Assembly: GCA_012932295.1 (NCBI GenBank)
Contig: JAAONU010000003.1
Coordinates: 29,436,361-29,500,360, forward strand
Length of the DNA: 64,000 nt
Source: Cyclina sinensis
Lineage: Eukaryota > Mollusca > Bivalvia > Venerida > Veneridae
Reading direction: 5' to 3'
Below the pieces are notes generated by a model. It made no database searches. It saw nothing but the letters and a program-made list of their open reading frames with translations, and had not been told where the DNA came from. Below are positions 40,201 to 50,900 of this stretch, piece after piece (position 1 is the first letter of the stretch; every line of letters begins with the position of its first letter). The translations under genes and the position numbers were made by a program.

Positions 40201-41272
40201 TTTCCGTTCACTTTATAAAACAGTATACAGTTATCTACGTCATTCTTTTTTGTGTTTAGGAATACATGTAATACATCGATCTTTGTAAGAAATTGCTTGA
40301 GAGTATCACGAATGAAACGTGAAACAAAATCTCAGTAATTGGTCCGGTTTACGTGCGTCAGTGCGTGCCTGCGTGCGCTATTATATAATGATAAATTCAA
40401 ATAAAAAAATCAAATATGTTGTTATGTTTGTGGGCACTAGATAAAACTTCGTACAAACACGTAAGACGGAGTTTCGGGTGTAAGAACCAGGTACGTTGCT
40501 TTAAGGTGACACTGAGACGCCAAAATATAAAGATAAGTGCAATTAAGCTTGTCTGAAGACTATATCTATATCGTACTTTGAAAGACTTTAAATCAATTTT
40601 GCGCAGACATGATCCTTGGCCAGTAGCAATGTTTCTTGCTGGAACTAGGTTTGTTACTCTAAGGAAAATTTGGTATTGAGATGTCAATTGTAAAAAATAA
40701 CTTCAGACTAGTATGGGTAGGCTGTAATTTGTCATTCATAAAGTTCTTTTAGAATAACAATCAGTAAGCAGTACAAAGTGCTGCATGTCAGAAGTAAGTG
40801 GTTAGCTCAAAGGTCAATGTTATACTGAGATATCAACAGTAAGAACTGTTTGCTCAGGCTATAACTTGGAATGCTAGGTACGGTAAGATTTTACCTTACT
40901 ATGCCTGGAGTTTTAAATGACATTATCAGGTGGTCGATGTAGTGTGATCATTTCATAAAAACCGTTTTTAAGTTAAAAGATTTTGCAATTTTTAATTATA
41001 TTTCCAGGGAAATGCCCGTAACAAATTATCCGTTTGTTTGAATTAAATGTTCCAGGTATGTGAAAATGAAGTTCACAGTCGACATTTTTAAACTCAGTTT
41101 GGAAGACGCCATTAAGAACGAAATCTACGTCCCGATTAATGCGACCCTTCACGACAAAATGGCGTGGGTAGACAACGAAAACAAGATTACCACTTTGAAG
41201 TTTTTACCAATGGAAAAACAATTATGGGCAGGATACATGGGAACACAAGGCGACAGCATATATCACGTGTAG
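22272..41272 (+). CDS. FAM234: FAM234/ITFG3-like type II membrane protein with FG-GAP repeats
   Basis: Coding exons: 22272-22278, 22763-23182, 23432-23566, 23844-24035, 24461-24603, 24852-25026, 25300-25444, 26095-26259, 27689-27782, 28358-28552, 29014-29145, 39310-39478, 40059-40146 and 41056-41272. They total 2277 nt (758 residues plus stop) and join in frame with AG/GT sites throughout. The product has an acidic, then basic, N-terminal tail and a single transmembrane helix (about residues 88-110), followed by a large outer domain with Ca-loop FG-GAP motifs: DVDQDGVLD (152-160), DVNQDGKDD (226-234), DLDEDGVKD (277-285), DINKDGVKD (420-428) and DVDGDGRLD (662-670). N-glycosylation sequons such as NYT, NFT and NAT are present. 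Topology and repeats match FAM234A/B, whose function is poorly known; the human proteins are shorter (about 550-620). A or B orthology is not resolved. Exon 1 encodes only MT plus one base, so its placement is the weakest part. Confidence 0.9.
27311..27624. repeat. 26-bp minisatellite in intron 8 of the FAM234-like gene, about 12 copies
   Basis: The unit aaactatgagtgttgtattg plus aagcat is nearly uniform for the first seven copies and decays toward the right (tgtatctaagc, ttgtcttgaatg, gaaacatg). Confidence 0.92.
29320..29895. repeat. imperfect about-140-bp tandem repeat, dispersed family, about 3.5 copies
   Basis: Units share, in order, gaagttg(c/t)(g/a)cacct, a gtctcattcctcc-type block, gcagagttatggc, aaaatagtgaccaaaa and a gttgca(c/t)ccagggt(c/t)atgaaac block. 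A ccgtctgtctgtctgtc run precedes them. It lies in intron 11. The pattern resembles modular dispersed repeats I associate with bivalves (recalled, not searched). Confidence 0.7.
29930..30150 (-). mobile_element. tRNA-derived SINE, family B
   Basis: On the minus strand a tRNA-like head carries a perfect anticodon-arm hairpin (CCGGA / TCCGG around TTCCCGA, anticodon position CCC) and a perfect B box GGTTCGAATCC. The body follows, and a 3' end reads cgatgttaaataaataag. The T-stem and acceptor do not pair, so it is not a functional tRNA. It lies just left of the BEL/Pao insertion. Confidence 0.75.
30215..30219. repeat. target-site duplication CTCTG, left copy
   Basis: CTCTG directly abuts the left LTR and is repeated at 38590-38594 after the right LTR. 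A 5-bp duplication is usual for BEL/Pao integrases. Confidence 0.9.
30220..30695 (-). repeat. 3' LTR of the BEL/Pao element
   Basis: 476 bp, matching 38114-38589 at all but about 17 positions with no length change. It starts tgtcgtgaat and ends ctctgcgaca in window orientation. An AATAAA lies in the window-strand direction near its left end. Confidence 0.97.
30948..31979 (-). CDS. accessory ORF of the BEL/Pao element: acidic C2H2 zinc-finger protein
   Basis: An unbroken 343-codon frame lies between the integrase end (32283) and the 3' LTR, in the element's own orientation; this is where some LTR elements carry an env-like gene. The N-terminus has a good C2H2 finger (CDHCHKSYNVYRSLRRHITE, spacing C-x2-C-x12-H-x4-H). 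A second finger-like segment (NCEASFVRKEYLRKHVGFVH) lacks its first cysteine. From about residue 85 the protein is extremely rich in Asp, Glu, Asn and Ser, with no hydrophobic segment or signal peptide, so it is not env-like. It ends with a less acidic tail (VTEYHVIRSETTYTYRNEE). It might be a captured host gene or an element-specific DNA-binding or chromatin-contacting protein; function is unknown. Confidence 0.72.
   Translation of the reverse strand: MYYCDHCHKSYNVYRSLRRHITESHSNKEKFWYLFENCEASFVRKEYLRKHVGFVHGLSRGLTNRYLCGVKRGYPQVKHALPSLEEDVVNEFDVDMLVHNRVLVEVHIENNEDVNTEKNDNANIHKDAEVNDDVKQDADFDYSEPDISIDGDVPNDDNLGNDSEDDTNDISAVSEESASKKTNGNELGENEITAICEETVDSKDGGSELNKAVDEESTSIDNELDGNEVWDTDEESDDDKLSASDLEESCDNNENDGSDVIYDHFYGGVNNESDGDSRESDNENNGGNDNIENDILNNESDIPDVHRVTEYHVIRSETTYTYRNEEIIHVDRVATAENYTVRH
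32283..32687 (-). pseudogene. BEL/Pao integrase C-terminal (DUF5641-like) region
   Basis: This segment follows the integrase core directly. It starts WRNEYLLSLRERTQ and includes VGDIVFVKNDLPRGCWRYGR, the characteristic C-terminal module of BEL/Pao integrases. It is separated from the upstream part by an in-frame TAG at 32688-32690 and is otherwise open to its natural end. Confidence 0.88.
32688..33293 (-). pseudogene. BEL/Pao integrase catalytic core, frame-broken
   Basis: It contains TRAIHLELVEDM, the second catalytic aspartate region (VISDNALQFK) and the glutamate region (WMGGYYERLVGLVKRTLRK) of a DDE integrase. It starts after a frameshift near 33285-33290 and ends at an in-frame TAG. Confidence 0.92.
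33269..34144 (-). pseudogene. BEL/Pao integrase N-terminal part (H2C2 zinc finger and first catalytic Asp)
   Basis: It includes the H2C2-type finger (HSGVSQTLSKLRHNFWIVRG, then CLVCRRVEGG) and FCRTGLDYLGPLYVK with the first DDE aspartate. The upstream side is separated from RNase H by an in-frame TGA at about 34145-34147; the downstream side ends in a frameshift near 33285. Confidence 0.92.
34145..34755 (-). pseudogene. BEL/Pao RNase H region
   Basis: Acidic residues of an RNase H fold are visible: LVCFCDASAKVYSCCIYL, LELMAVLIGVRCLQF and LNVWTDSQCVLHWIH. The connection leading in (FDPLGLYSPIILQ) lies in the same frame but is cut off from the RT part by a frameshift in a T-run near 34760-34765. 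Confidence 0.9.
34756..35827 (-). pseudogene. BEL/Pao reverse transcriptase, broken by two frameshifts
   Basis: Motifs across three frames: KVRIVYDASAK, AIVADIENAFLQIGI (first catalytic Asp), FCRVPFGVISSPFLLGATV and, after a frameshift in an A-run near 35000-35005, the YVDN box. A second frameshift sits near 35385-35395. The region before it (35400-35827) is the usual BEL linker between protease and RT (LEDFWNVESIG onward). Confidence 0.92.
35879..36589 (-). pseudogene. BEL/Pao aspartic protease and adjacent Cys/His region
   Basis: RILLDSGSQRSYVSEPLAKR holds the DSG active-site motif of a retropepsin-like protease. CPYCGERGSHHRSLC near the start is a Cys/His knuckle-like segment. An in-frame TGA at 35879-35881 separates it from the RT linker. 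Upstream it is cut from the zinc knuckles by a TAG and a frameshift. Confidence 0.9.
36590..37079 (-). pseudogene. BEL/Pao gag C-terminal part with zinc knuckles, broken
   Basis: The frame begins near LREKLNDYIVARERANKSKP and carries an imperfect Asn/Gly/Thr-rich repeat (RSTGGTFNNR and RSTGGLSTKG type), followed by CRYCSKEH. An in-frame TAG lies at about 36662, a frameshift just downstream, and another TAG inside the second CCHC knuckle (about 36600). Confidence 0.85.
37086..37658 (-). pseudogene. BEL/Pao gag, DUF1759-like region
   Basis: LPKLDICSFSGDKLRWHEFW is the hallmark gag motif of BEL/Pao. The helical rest (KFNYLRGKLYGEARNVIDGL and onward) fits gag. The frame stops at an in-frame TAG at about 37080-37085 and is displaced from the gag N-terminus by a frameshift in 37659-37710. 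Confidence 0.9.
37703..38050 (-). pseudogene. BEL/Pao gag N-terminus
   Basis: 115 codons from an ATG at 38048-38050, 41 nt beyond the primer-binding site. The start (MSALKYLKGVRTRYINNLKE) and helical character fit BEL gag N-termini. The frame ends before the DUF1759-like region because of a frameshift. Confidence 0.85.
38091..38108 (-). other. primer-binding site of the BEL/Pao element
   Basis: On the minus strand TGGTGCCGGAACCCGGGA begins 5 nt after the 5' LTR. It is complementary to a tRNA 3' end finishing GGCACCA. The tRNA species cannot be named from this alone. Confidence 0.85.
38114..38589 (-). repeat. 5' LTR of the BEL/Pao element
   Basis: 476 bp; partner of 30220-30695. It is followed in the window by the second CTCTG target duplication (38590-38594). 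Confidence 0.97.
38595..39309. other. remainder of FAM234-like intron 11
   Basis: No repeat or exon recognised before the acceptor at 39308-39309. Confidence 0.6.
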
Positions 41273-41870
41273 CTGTCCCCTGGTTTTCTTGTGTGTTCAG
41301 ATTTAAGTACGACATATCATTTTCGCAACTACCGTAGCTTGTTTGTAAAACTGAGATGAATTTTATAACAACATTTGTCACATCTCTGCATTACTAAAAA
41401 TAAGTAAAAATATATTAACAGAAAACATTTCTACAGCAATAGTCACTGTAAAACTTATATGTACCATCACGTTGTAAGTTTGTGTGATTAGACTACCATG
41501 AAAATTTATGATAAAAAAGTTAGATTTTTGTAATTAACATCTGAAATGATATCTTTGTTTTAACGTTACACGTCAAATGGTTAGTAATAATTCATGTTGT
41601 ATCATAAGGATTGCAGATTTTGTGATCTAGAGTAGATATAAACTGCAATAGAAATTTTGCTTCTCGTATCAACAAATATGTCGTAATTGATATCGATTTT
41701 TGTGCTGTAATAACGGAAACCATCATCTGGTAAATGCATACAAAGCAAAGTCTGTATATATAAAGTTCTGTCTGTGTTAAAATGACATTAAGTTCATTAA
41801 TATAGAATTACCTTAATACAGAACCTTCAACAGACATTCAACAACGTGTTCAACAGTCCGTACTTATTGT

Positions 41871-41880
41871 AATAAATAAA
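41871..41880 (+). terminator. poly(A) signals of the FAM234-like gene
   Basis: Two overlapping AATAAA hexamers lie about 600 bp after the stop codon. No better signal was noticed between 41273 and here. They sit only 32 bp before the stop codon of the opposing GH3-like gene. Confidence 0.5.
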
Positions 41881-41886
41881 TCATTG

Positions 41887-41892
41887 TTTATT
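41887..41892 (-). terminator. poly(A) signal of the GH3-like gene
   Basis: TTTATT on the plus strand is AATAAA on the minus strand, 19 nt beyond the minus-strand TAA (41912-41914). It is the first signal after that stop. Confidence 0.5.
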
Positions 41893-41911
41893 ATAAAGAA
41901 TCCATGATTGT

Positions 41912-44900
41912 TTACGCGTTGTTCAAGGTCTCGTCTGTCCACTTTTTGTATTCCGATCTGTCTAAACGATTGTCTAACAGATGTTGCAATAGTTCAGAAC
42001 GCCTTACTATTCTTGGAAGTTTGTATTGCATTATCGTTGTCGTCTTGTTTAATTTGCGGATCAATTCTCCCATGGACTGAAACGTTCCGGCGCGTACCGC
42101 AATCACTTTTATTGCCTGCAGACGAGAACTGTTTCGGAACATCTTGTACATTTCGTGGAAATCTTTCAATTTAACATCAATCTGTAAATAAAAGCGTTTA
42201 AAAGCATATAAATTTGGCTGCTAAATAGTATACAATGAGTTATATCTCATGACTTATGTGAGTGATCAATTGAAAATGGCAGTCTTAAATTTTTGCTATT
42301 TGTACATAAGCTATTTTGTAATAAACTTTACGGTGATATTCATTAAGTGCAAAGAAATATTCAGTTATGCTTAATATGTAAAAAAAATAACCTGCATAAA
42401 TGCAACTTATCAAGGAATATTTTGTGAAAGATTCTATGAAAACGATAAAACATGTGAAAAACTGCAGCTTGGACGGGACTCGAAACCGCGACCTATTTTG
42501 GCGGTCACAGAGCTAATATTTAACTGTATGAGCTAATGAGTCGCTTTACTTTTATTTTCATAATTGGTAAAATACATTGTATATTCGTACCTATACATAT
42601 AAATAGAACAGTGTTAATTCAATTATCCAGACAGTCACTTGGTTTAATGTTAAGAAAAGGTCTCTCAGTAGTTTACTATATAGAGTGATGTCCTAGAGGG
42701 CATAGACCGGTAAGCGTTCTACGTTCTAAAATTTTACATATTAGACAGAAAGACAGACAAAGGAGAACTGTCGCATTGGCGTAAACCATTCTCGCAACTG
42801 TTTGATGCCCTAAGGGGCATAACCCAGTGAATACATCGACAAGATATTGTTATGACCGTACTTGTTGAATAAAATTTAGTAGGGAGAATAAAAAAGGCAA
42901 CAATGAGAGAGACCTTTCCAGGAGAGAAAAAACTGCGAGGCAGCATAAAAACAAAATATTTAATCCTGCCTACAGCAGACGTGACAACATCTGAAATAAG
43001 TAAGTAAAAGTTGCAGAGAAATTTAATTATCCACGGTAGAAGGTTTCAAGATCGTAACGAGATTTAGTTACCCAGAAAACAAGGTTACAACATTGTATTC
43101 AGATTTAATTGTCAAAAGCACGACATAGCATCTGAGATGAGTCGGTCGCACAACATCAACGTCCTAATAACACGGCCTATCTCATGTGCAGTGCTGCCAG
43201 GAAGTAGAAATCCGTCTGGTGACACTTGAAAATAATTGAGTCTGTTTTGCTTGGACTGCACAAAGAAATGTAGGCAATATGGCCGAAATCGGCTGCTAGG
43301 GGACTGCTGATTATTACCTTTAAAAGTTTTTATCTGAGTTTATCGTCGTCCCTGACAGAATTTATTTATGTTGCCGGAGATAGTAAAGATACAGAAAACA
43401 TCCTACCCCAATGACACCCTTAGTTCTTTTCAAAACTAGATAATAGCAGTGATACAAGGGACCATCGTTTAACTTCTCACCCAAAATACAATAGGAAATG
43501 TAAGTTAGAGAGCAGAAGATCGAAATCGCGTTTCCATTGGATCACTGATTCGCCCCGTTTCAAAGTTTGCACACAGGACTATAGGTTACACGACAGGCAT
43601 GTTTCTTCCTGGTGATATTCATTAGATACACTTAATGACAGAAGCATTGGAAACAACATACACTGTGGTAAACAACGTTACCTTGTAAACTACAGCCAAC
43701 AGTTCGTACCAAAGACTAATAGAACCCTAAACAGTAACCAAGGACCCTTAAACGTTCATATTTACATGAAATATATATATAGAGAATAATAGGTTAGTGT
43801 CTTAATATGAGAAAGTTTATCTGGCAAGGCGTAGGAATTTATCAGGTGAGCCGCAGGCGAACCCGATAAATTCCGCAGCCGAGCCAGATAAACTTTCTCA
43901 ATTAAGACACTTACCTATTATTCTATTTATCCTGTCAAATCTGGCATTTGGAAATAATTTACCTAAGATATTGAAAATCTATCTTTAAAGTGTTTCAATT
44001 TAGGCTAATGTCAAGGTTATCCGACAGAGGTACATTTGCACACAAAAAAATAGTTCCAAAGTTTCAGTAACTTTATTTCCTTAAATGATCACTATATTGT
44101 AAGATTTACATATTAAGTTTTTTATTCAAGTAGTCTCTGTTTGTAATAACATCAATTTTATCACTTCCTTCTGATTATAAACACAAAAGTAGTCCATGAC
44201 ATATCATGTGCCGGATATCAACGTCACGTGACCAACTGCCGTAGATGAAATAAAATATACGGCACCTTGTTATCGGTTCGAAATTATTACAGGATAAATG
44301 ACGATGCACTTGATCTTTGTTCTAAGACCATTAGTCGTTTATTTATAAAATGATTTTAATATAAAACTTGTCTTGGAAAGTAAGTGACGGTCCGCGTTTT
44401 CTATGCCATATGGTGTTAACCGGACGTTCTGATTTGAATCTGTTTTGCAAAGTCAGTGAACTTAAGTTCCTCTGCGTACTTCTATTATCTTTGCATCTTT
44501 TGTTTACTAATACATCACATACCATTCCTATCTCTTTCTCTGTCAGTAGTTCGTCATTCTGCATTTCTAGAAAGACAATATAGTAATGCTGGTCTGATAT
44601 ATAACCTGAAAAAGAAACGTGTTTGACAGTGTTTACTAAGTAAGGTTTCTTTCATATGGACAGCATAAATAGCTATGACATATCAAAAGGTGATATAGAA
44701 AAACAAACTTTCCAAATTTTCTGCAGATTAATGTAAAACTTTTGAGAAAGTGCCACCAAGAAGATAGATATTGCCCATTACTCGAGGGTAATATGCGAAA
44801 TATCAGCCAAATGATATAGAAAATCAATACATTGCATCATGATTTTGAGGAATTCTCTTGAACTTGTAGAACGTTAAATAAATTAATAAAGTTTAACAAA

Positions 44901-47900
44901 TTTGTGACAGTGCCATGAAGGCCTGCTTTTTTTATTATCCAAGTCAACATAAAGGAACAAATTTATGTAGAGAAAATGTGTTTGGTTTATTACTGAACTG
45001 TTCGAAATCAACTTCGAATTGATTGTACAAGGAAAGTTTTCTGATATATTTAGCACCAAATGTTACTGGCGTTAATAACGTTCCGTTTTCTGTTCCCTTA
45101 CACTAAAATATGCACACCTATCTTAAACAGTGTCTGTTAAAATAAATATAAGAATGAAATTAACCTGACAGTTTCTCTACATGAACATTTTCAGTGGTTA
45201 CAAAATCCAGTATTAGTTTGTTGTTGGATGCTGACACAGTTTTTACAGCTTCTGAGACCAGTGGCTCTGGAACACGTTCTATTGACACACTTAATACATC
45301 GTTCTTACTGGAGAGAAAGCAGAAAATTGTCAAACGTGAAGTTTTTCATGTTAATGTCCCAGTATCATCTTGACTTTGCTGATATAGAAAAATAAATGTA
45401 CTGACAGAATCATGACCGAACCATGTTTTATTCACTCTAAAACAATATTCACATATGTATTTTTTTTAGTATTCATGCCAGTTCTTCAGAAAAAACTTTC
45501 TTATTTTTTTGCAGTATAAATGAAAACAATTATTGCACTATATTTCTAACATTAGGAAGACAAGCCTTGTTATTAGCAAAGCCAATTAACTTTAGAGGAA
45601 GATAATTTTTATACACATTTTACTTCTTACTATGTTACACAGGAGACATGATATAGTTTGCAATTGATACTTCATGAATTACTTGAACAAATGATAAATG
45701 TTACGAACGTATCATTGTCAACTTGAGTTTAGCCTTGGCCCGGGTGAAATAGATGGTAGACATCATACAACCTCTGACTTTCTTAGGAATAGTTAGTTGT
45801 ACAAATGAGTAGGCGCACGTGACATTGAACTAAGAGACGCGACTCACGTCGCATGACTCACCATCATTTTATACAGGAAAAACTCTTTGGACGAATACGC
45901 AGACCACCAGACAGACCGGACGACATATAGATTAATACGCCTATAAATCCCTTCGTACGAGGTGTTTAAACTGACTCACAGTGGGAGCAAAAAAAAGTTG
46001 CTTTTACAAACGAAGGCAATTAAACTTACTAGCAAAAGACAAATGCATTATGAGGTTGCACCATGATTACTAACCATTATCACATGAATACTTAACTGTA
46101 AAGATTAAAAAAATATTTTGTGAAACCAAACCCACCGTCTTATAAATTTGTAGCAAGGAATCGTTCCGTAGAAGCCGGTAATTTCCACAACATCCTCAGT
46201 CCTGTATCGGTACAAACCTTCCCATGTCGTCACGACTAACTCGTATCTACAGCCAATAGTTACCTTCAATTGCAATAAATCACTTACAATTCAATGAAAT
46301 ATTCACATTTACAAGAAAGAGAATTCTGACTGTGAGGCACAAAGGTCCGGGCGAACAACGAACTATCGATCCGGTTCGAGTCCCGTGACAATTTCCCGCA
46401 TTTCATAATTCCGGTGCAAACGCTTTGAATGTAAATTAATTTATGCTACACAAAATTGCTTAAAATCAAGTAAAACTAAACTAGATACCATTCGGACAGC
46501 TGTAGATGTCGGATTTAAGTTGTTCTACTCCATGCAACTTCATTAACATCATACACGTGGTCTTAATTATACCAGTTTGTAAACCAAAAAAGACAGAACC
46601 AATAATATGCCATCTTATTAGAAAAGTAAACAATGTCCCTTATCGCTAGCTTACAATTCCGGGGAAAACTTAACGTTTAACTATGTGTAAAATGTCATCT
46701 ACCTCTTGGCAAAATAAAGTTTCTGGATTGTCTTCTTCTATGTTTTCGACTGGTATAAACTCGAAAAAAATGAAAGGCACCATCAATGTGTACGTCGCTT
46801 CATGTTTTGCAAGATCCAGGTTGATTCCGTAGAATGATTCTGTTCCCGCGTGGAATGGCGAGAATAACGGGACGCTCCCCAGATAGTTTTCTTTGATAAC
46901 GTTTGCCTACATAAAATCCAAAGGAGTATAAGAGATGCCAGAAGAGTATATATTTTTAAACAAGATCGTCCTCGTACCACTAAATAGTTTACCTGTTTAT
47001 AGCAGCTTCCTTTATTTTTCTTAATGATTTACATGCTTACCCCTGATTTTCATTTTATTATAATGCAAACACCTTACTCACAATAATAACGAAAACGCCT
47101 TCATCACAATTATAATGCAAACACATTACTCACATTTATAATGCTAACACCTAACTTACAATTAAAATGCAAACATCTTATTCACAATTATAATGCAAAC
47201 ATCTTACTCACAATTATAATGCAAACATCTTACTCACAATTATAATGCAAACACCTTACTCACAATTATAATGCAAACAGCTTACTCAAAATTATAATGA
47301 AACACCTTAATTACAATAATAATGCAAACACCTTACTCACAAAAATAATTCAAACGCCTTACTCACAATTAAAATGCATACATCTTTCTCACAGTTATAA
47401 TGCAAACATCTTACGCACAATAATAATGCAAACATATTACTCACAGTTATGATGCAAACACCTTACTCACAATTAAAATGCAATCATCTTACTCACAATT
47501 ATAATGCAAACATCTTACTCACAATTATAATGCAAATACCTTACTCACAATTATAATACAAACAGCTTACTCAAAATTATAATGAAACACCTTAATAACA
47601 ATAATAATGCAAACACCTTACTCACAAAAATAATTCAAACACCTTAATTACAATAATAATGCAAACACCTTGCTCACAATTAGAATTATGCAAACATTTT
47701 ACTTACAATTATAATGCAAACACCTTACTAATAAATATAATGCAGACACCTTACTCACAATTATTATGCAAACACCATACACACATAAAAAATGCAAACA
47801 CCTTACTCACAATTATAATGCAAACATCTTACTCGGAATTTTAATGCAAACACCTTACTCACAATGATAATGCAAACACCTCACTCACAATTTTAATGCA

Positions 47901-50900
47901 AACACATTACTCACAATTATAATACAAACACCTCACTCACAATTATAATGAAAACACCTTACTCACAATTATAATGCAAACACCTTACGTACAATTATAA
48001 TACAAACACCTTACTCACAATTATAATGAAAACACCTTACGCACAATTATAATACAAACATCTTACTCACAATTATAATACAAACATCTTACCCACAATT
48101 ATAATGCAAACACCTTACTCACAATTATAATACAAGCATCTTACTCACAATTATAATACAAACACCTTACTCACAATAATTATGTAAACACTTTACTCAC
48201 AATTATAATGCCAACACCTTACTCACAATTATAATGCAAAAACCTTAATCATAATAATAATACAAACATCTTACTCACAATAATAATGCAAACACCTAAC
48301 TCACAACTATGATGCATACATCTTACTCACAAGTATAATGCAAACACCTTACTCACAATTATAATGCAAACACCTTACTCACAATTATGATGCATACACC
48401 TTACTCACAATTATGATGCATACACCTTACTCATATTTATTACTCAAACTTAGAGGTCAGGTCATAAAACCTTACTTTTACCTCTGGCCAACAGTTAATG
48501 AATTCTACCAGTTGTTTAACTCGAAGTCAATACATGATTTTTCAAAATATACACATATGTTTTTGCCAGTAAAATAAAACTATCATAATATCTTAAGATA
48601 TGAAAATAAAACCTATTTTGTTTTAAGACAATAAAATTGTCCTGTGGAATTCAAGTTCATTTACCTACGGAGCCCCTAAAGTGACATTATACATATTCAT
48701 TTTTTGTTGTCACATTTATTTTATATCGAATTAAAATTTCGTTTAAAAACGAATTAAAAACGGATTTAATATTTAAAAAGAAATTTTCGTTTAAACGAAG
48801 TAATATTTCGTTTAAACGAATTAATATTTCGTTGAAACGTAACTTTTTTTTTATTAAATATTAATAATCGTAAAATAAATGTTAAAAAAGGAAAAAAAAA
48901 CTAAGTGTGTATAATGTCACTTTAGGGACACCATATTTATGATTGGAAGACACCTTAAATTTTATATGTATTTGCTATAAGTTTTGTTTGAAGTTTTGTT
49001 TGTTGTGCGGTGCAGTGCTGTGACGTGTTGGGTACTGCAGTGCTGTGCTGTGTTGGACTGTGCTGTGCTGCGGTTTGCTATGCTATGCTGTGTTATGCTT
49101 TGTTATGTAATGATGCAAATCCCGTACTCACATTTAATTATTATAATTATGATGCAAACCCTTACTCATATTTTATCATAATGCAAACACCTAACTTACT
49201 TTTTACTGTATTATACGCATGCTTTTTTTAAAGATACCAATACAGTAAATGACAGTCATTCTAATGAAACAAAAAATAAGTTTAAAATTCAAACCTGTGT
49301 TTGGAAGGAGCCGGATGCTAAACAAAATAAACCCGGGCACTCTGGCCAAACTCTCGGAACGATTCCTTTGAACCCCTTTTGAAATTCTTTTCTAAGAAAA
49401 TTAGCCCGCTTTTCGTCTCCCCCTCCTAACGACTGCGCCAGGGTATGTCTGTTTTCTGGTGTTACTATATCAAAACGAATTTCTGAAAGTGAGCCCTTTT
49501 CTATATCATCACATATTTCTTTCCATTTTTTCTCCAATACATGAAAGAAGGAAAGCGCAACCTGTGCTGTGGAAAAAAATAAGTTGCATATATCTGGATT
49601 TTTTAAACCAAATACCAGGTTGATATAAATCACCGATTCTTCGTCTGAAATAGTGTCTACGACACCAGGAACAACGTAAGAGTTTAGAGAGTATTTTGAA
49701 GCCAGACCGGAAATGAGCCCACACGTTATTCCGGACTTAGAACGCCAGACCGGAGGATTGGATCTAACAGCAAGCCATTTTCTTAAAAATTTATTCCCTG
49801 GAACACTTCTAAAGCATCTTTGAGCAAGAAGAAGCCACAATACACTAGTTTTCCGTAAAAGAGACAATGATTTCGGAAACTTTTTGCTATTTCCGGACGT
49901 TGTACCGGAAGTCCATGCAATGTAATCGACATTTCCCGGAAAGAAAACGTTTCTTTTTCCAGTTTCTTCTACCACAGTCGCATACTGTTCATATGCTGTG
50001 TAAGTAGTCAGCGGTATGACTTTCCTAAAGTCTTCATCACATTTAACTTTACCTATCTCCATCATTCTTCCAACGTCAGTATCAGAATTATGGGCAATCA
50101 TCTTGAGTAGCAATTCGTTTTGATAATGCTGAATATTTCTACTCATTCTTTTCAGTCGATTATACACTATATATCCAGCAAAAATAAGTACTTTCTGGAC
50201 AGCATATTGTAGAAACACGGCATGTAAACTGTAAGCTTTTCCTGGTTTTAAGCTCACAATATCCACGATAATACACACAAAAGCAAGTCCAGTTATTGCA
50301 TACACATCTGTAAATAGCATAATACACTAGAAAGTAACTAATTATAATACAATTATGAAGTCAGTAGGCTATTCATATAAATGAGTGAATGTAAGGGAAA
50401 ATAATGCGCTTATCTTTGAATAACAGGTCGTATAACTGTCCAGTTGTGTTTTAAAGATGCGAAGCACGACAATAATAGAATCATATGCTTCTCTTTTCAT
50501 TTTCATTTTTTGACGATGATTTCCAATTTTAAATTTCACTAGGGTTTCTATAAACGGATTTGCACCTTCTGTATGATAACTGATTTTATAAAAAAACTAG
50601 AGTACGAAATCCGAAAAGTGTCACATAAATTATCATTTGGAACTAAATTATTTTATTATTACAAATTAATATCTCATTATTATGAGGAAAGGTCTGTCAT
50701 TTTGACAAGTCTTTACCTTAATACTGCATTCATAATAGCATGTAGGTCTATTAATCTTGGGTTAAATCTAAAGGACTTTTACGATGGGAAATGTTTTCGA
50801 ACATTGTTGAAGTTGCATTGTTTATAATGAGTAATCCTGTTTTATTTTGATTTGAAATTATAAAGTCCAGTTATTAAGCTTATTTATAATGTACAAGAGT

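Noticed and set aside
44343..44564. Longer 3' exon of the GH3-like gene ending at 44343
   Set aside because: A perfect donor (ATG then gtatgt) at 44523 leads in phase to 42181, which encodes the expected GH3 C-terminus; reading through would lose it. It could still be a minor intron-retained isoform.
47055..48445. CRISPR-like regular repeats
   Set aside because: The 26-bp units are directly adjacent with no unique spacers, they vary in sequence, and they sit in a eukaryotic intron.
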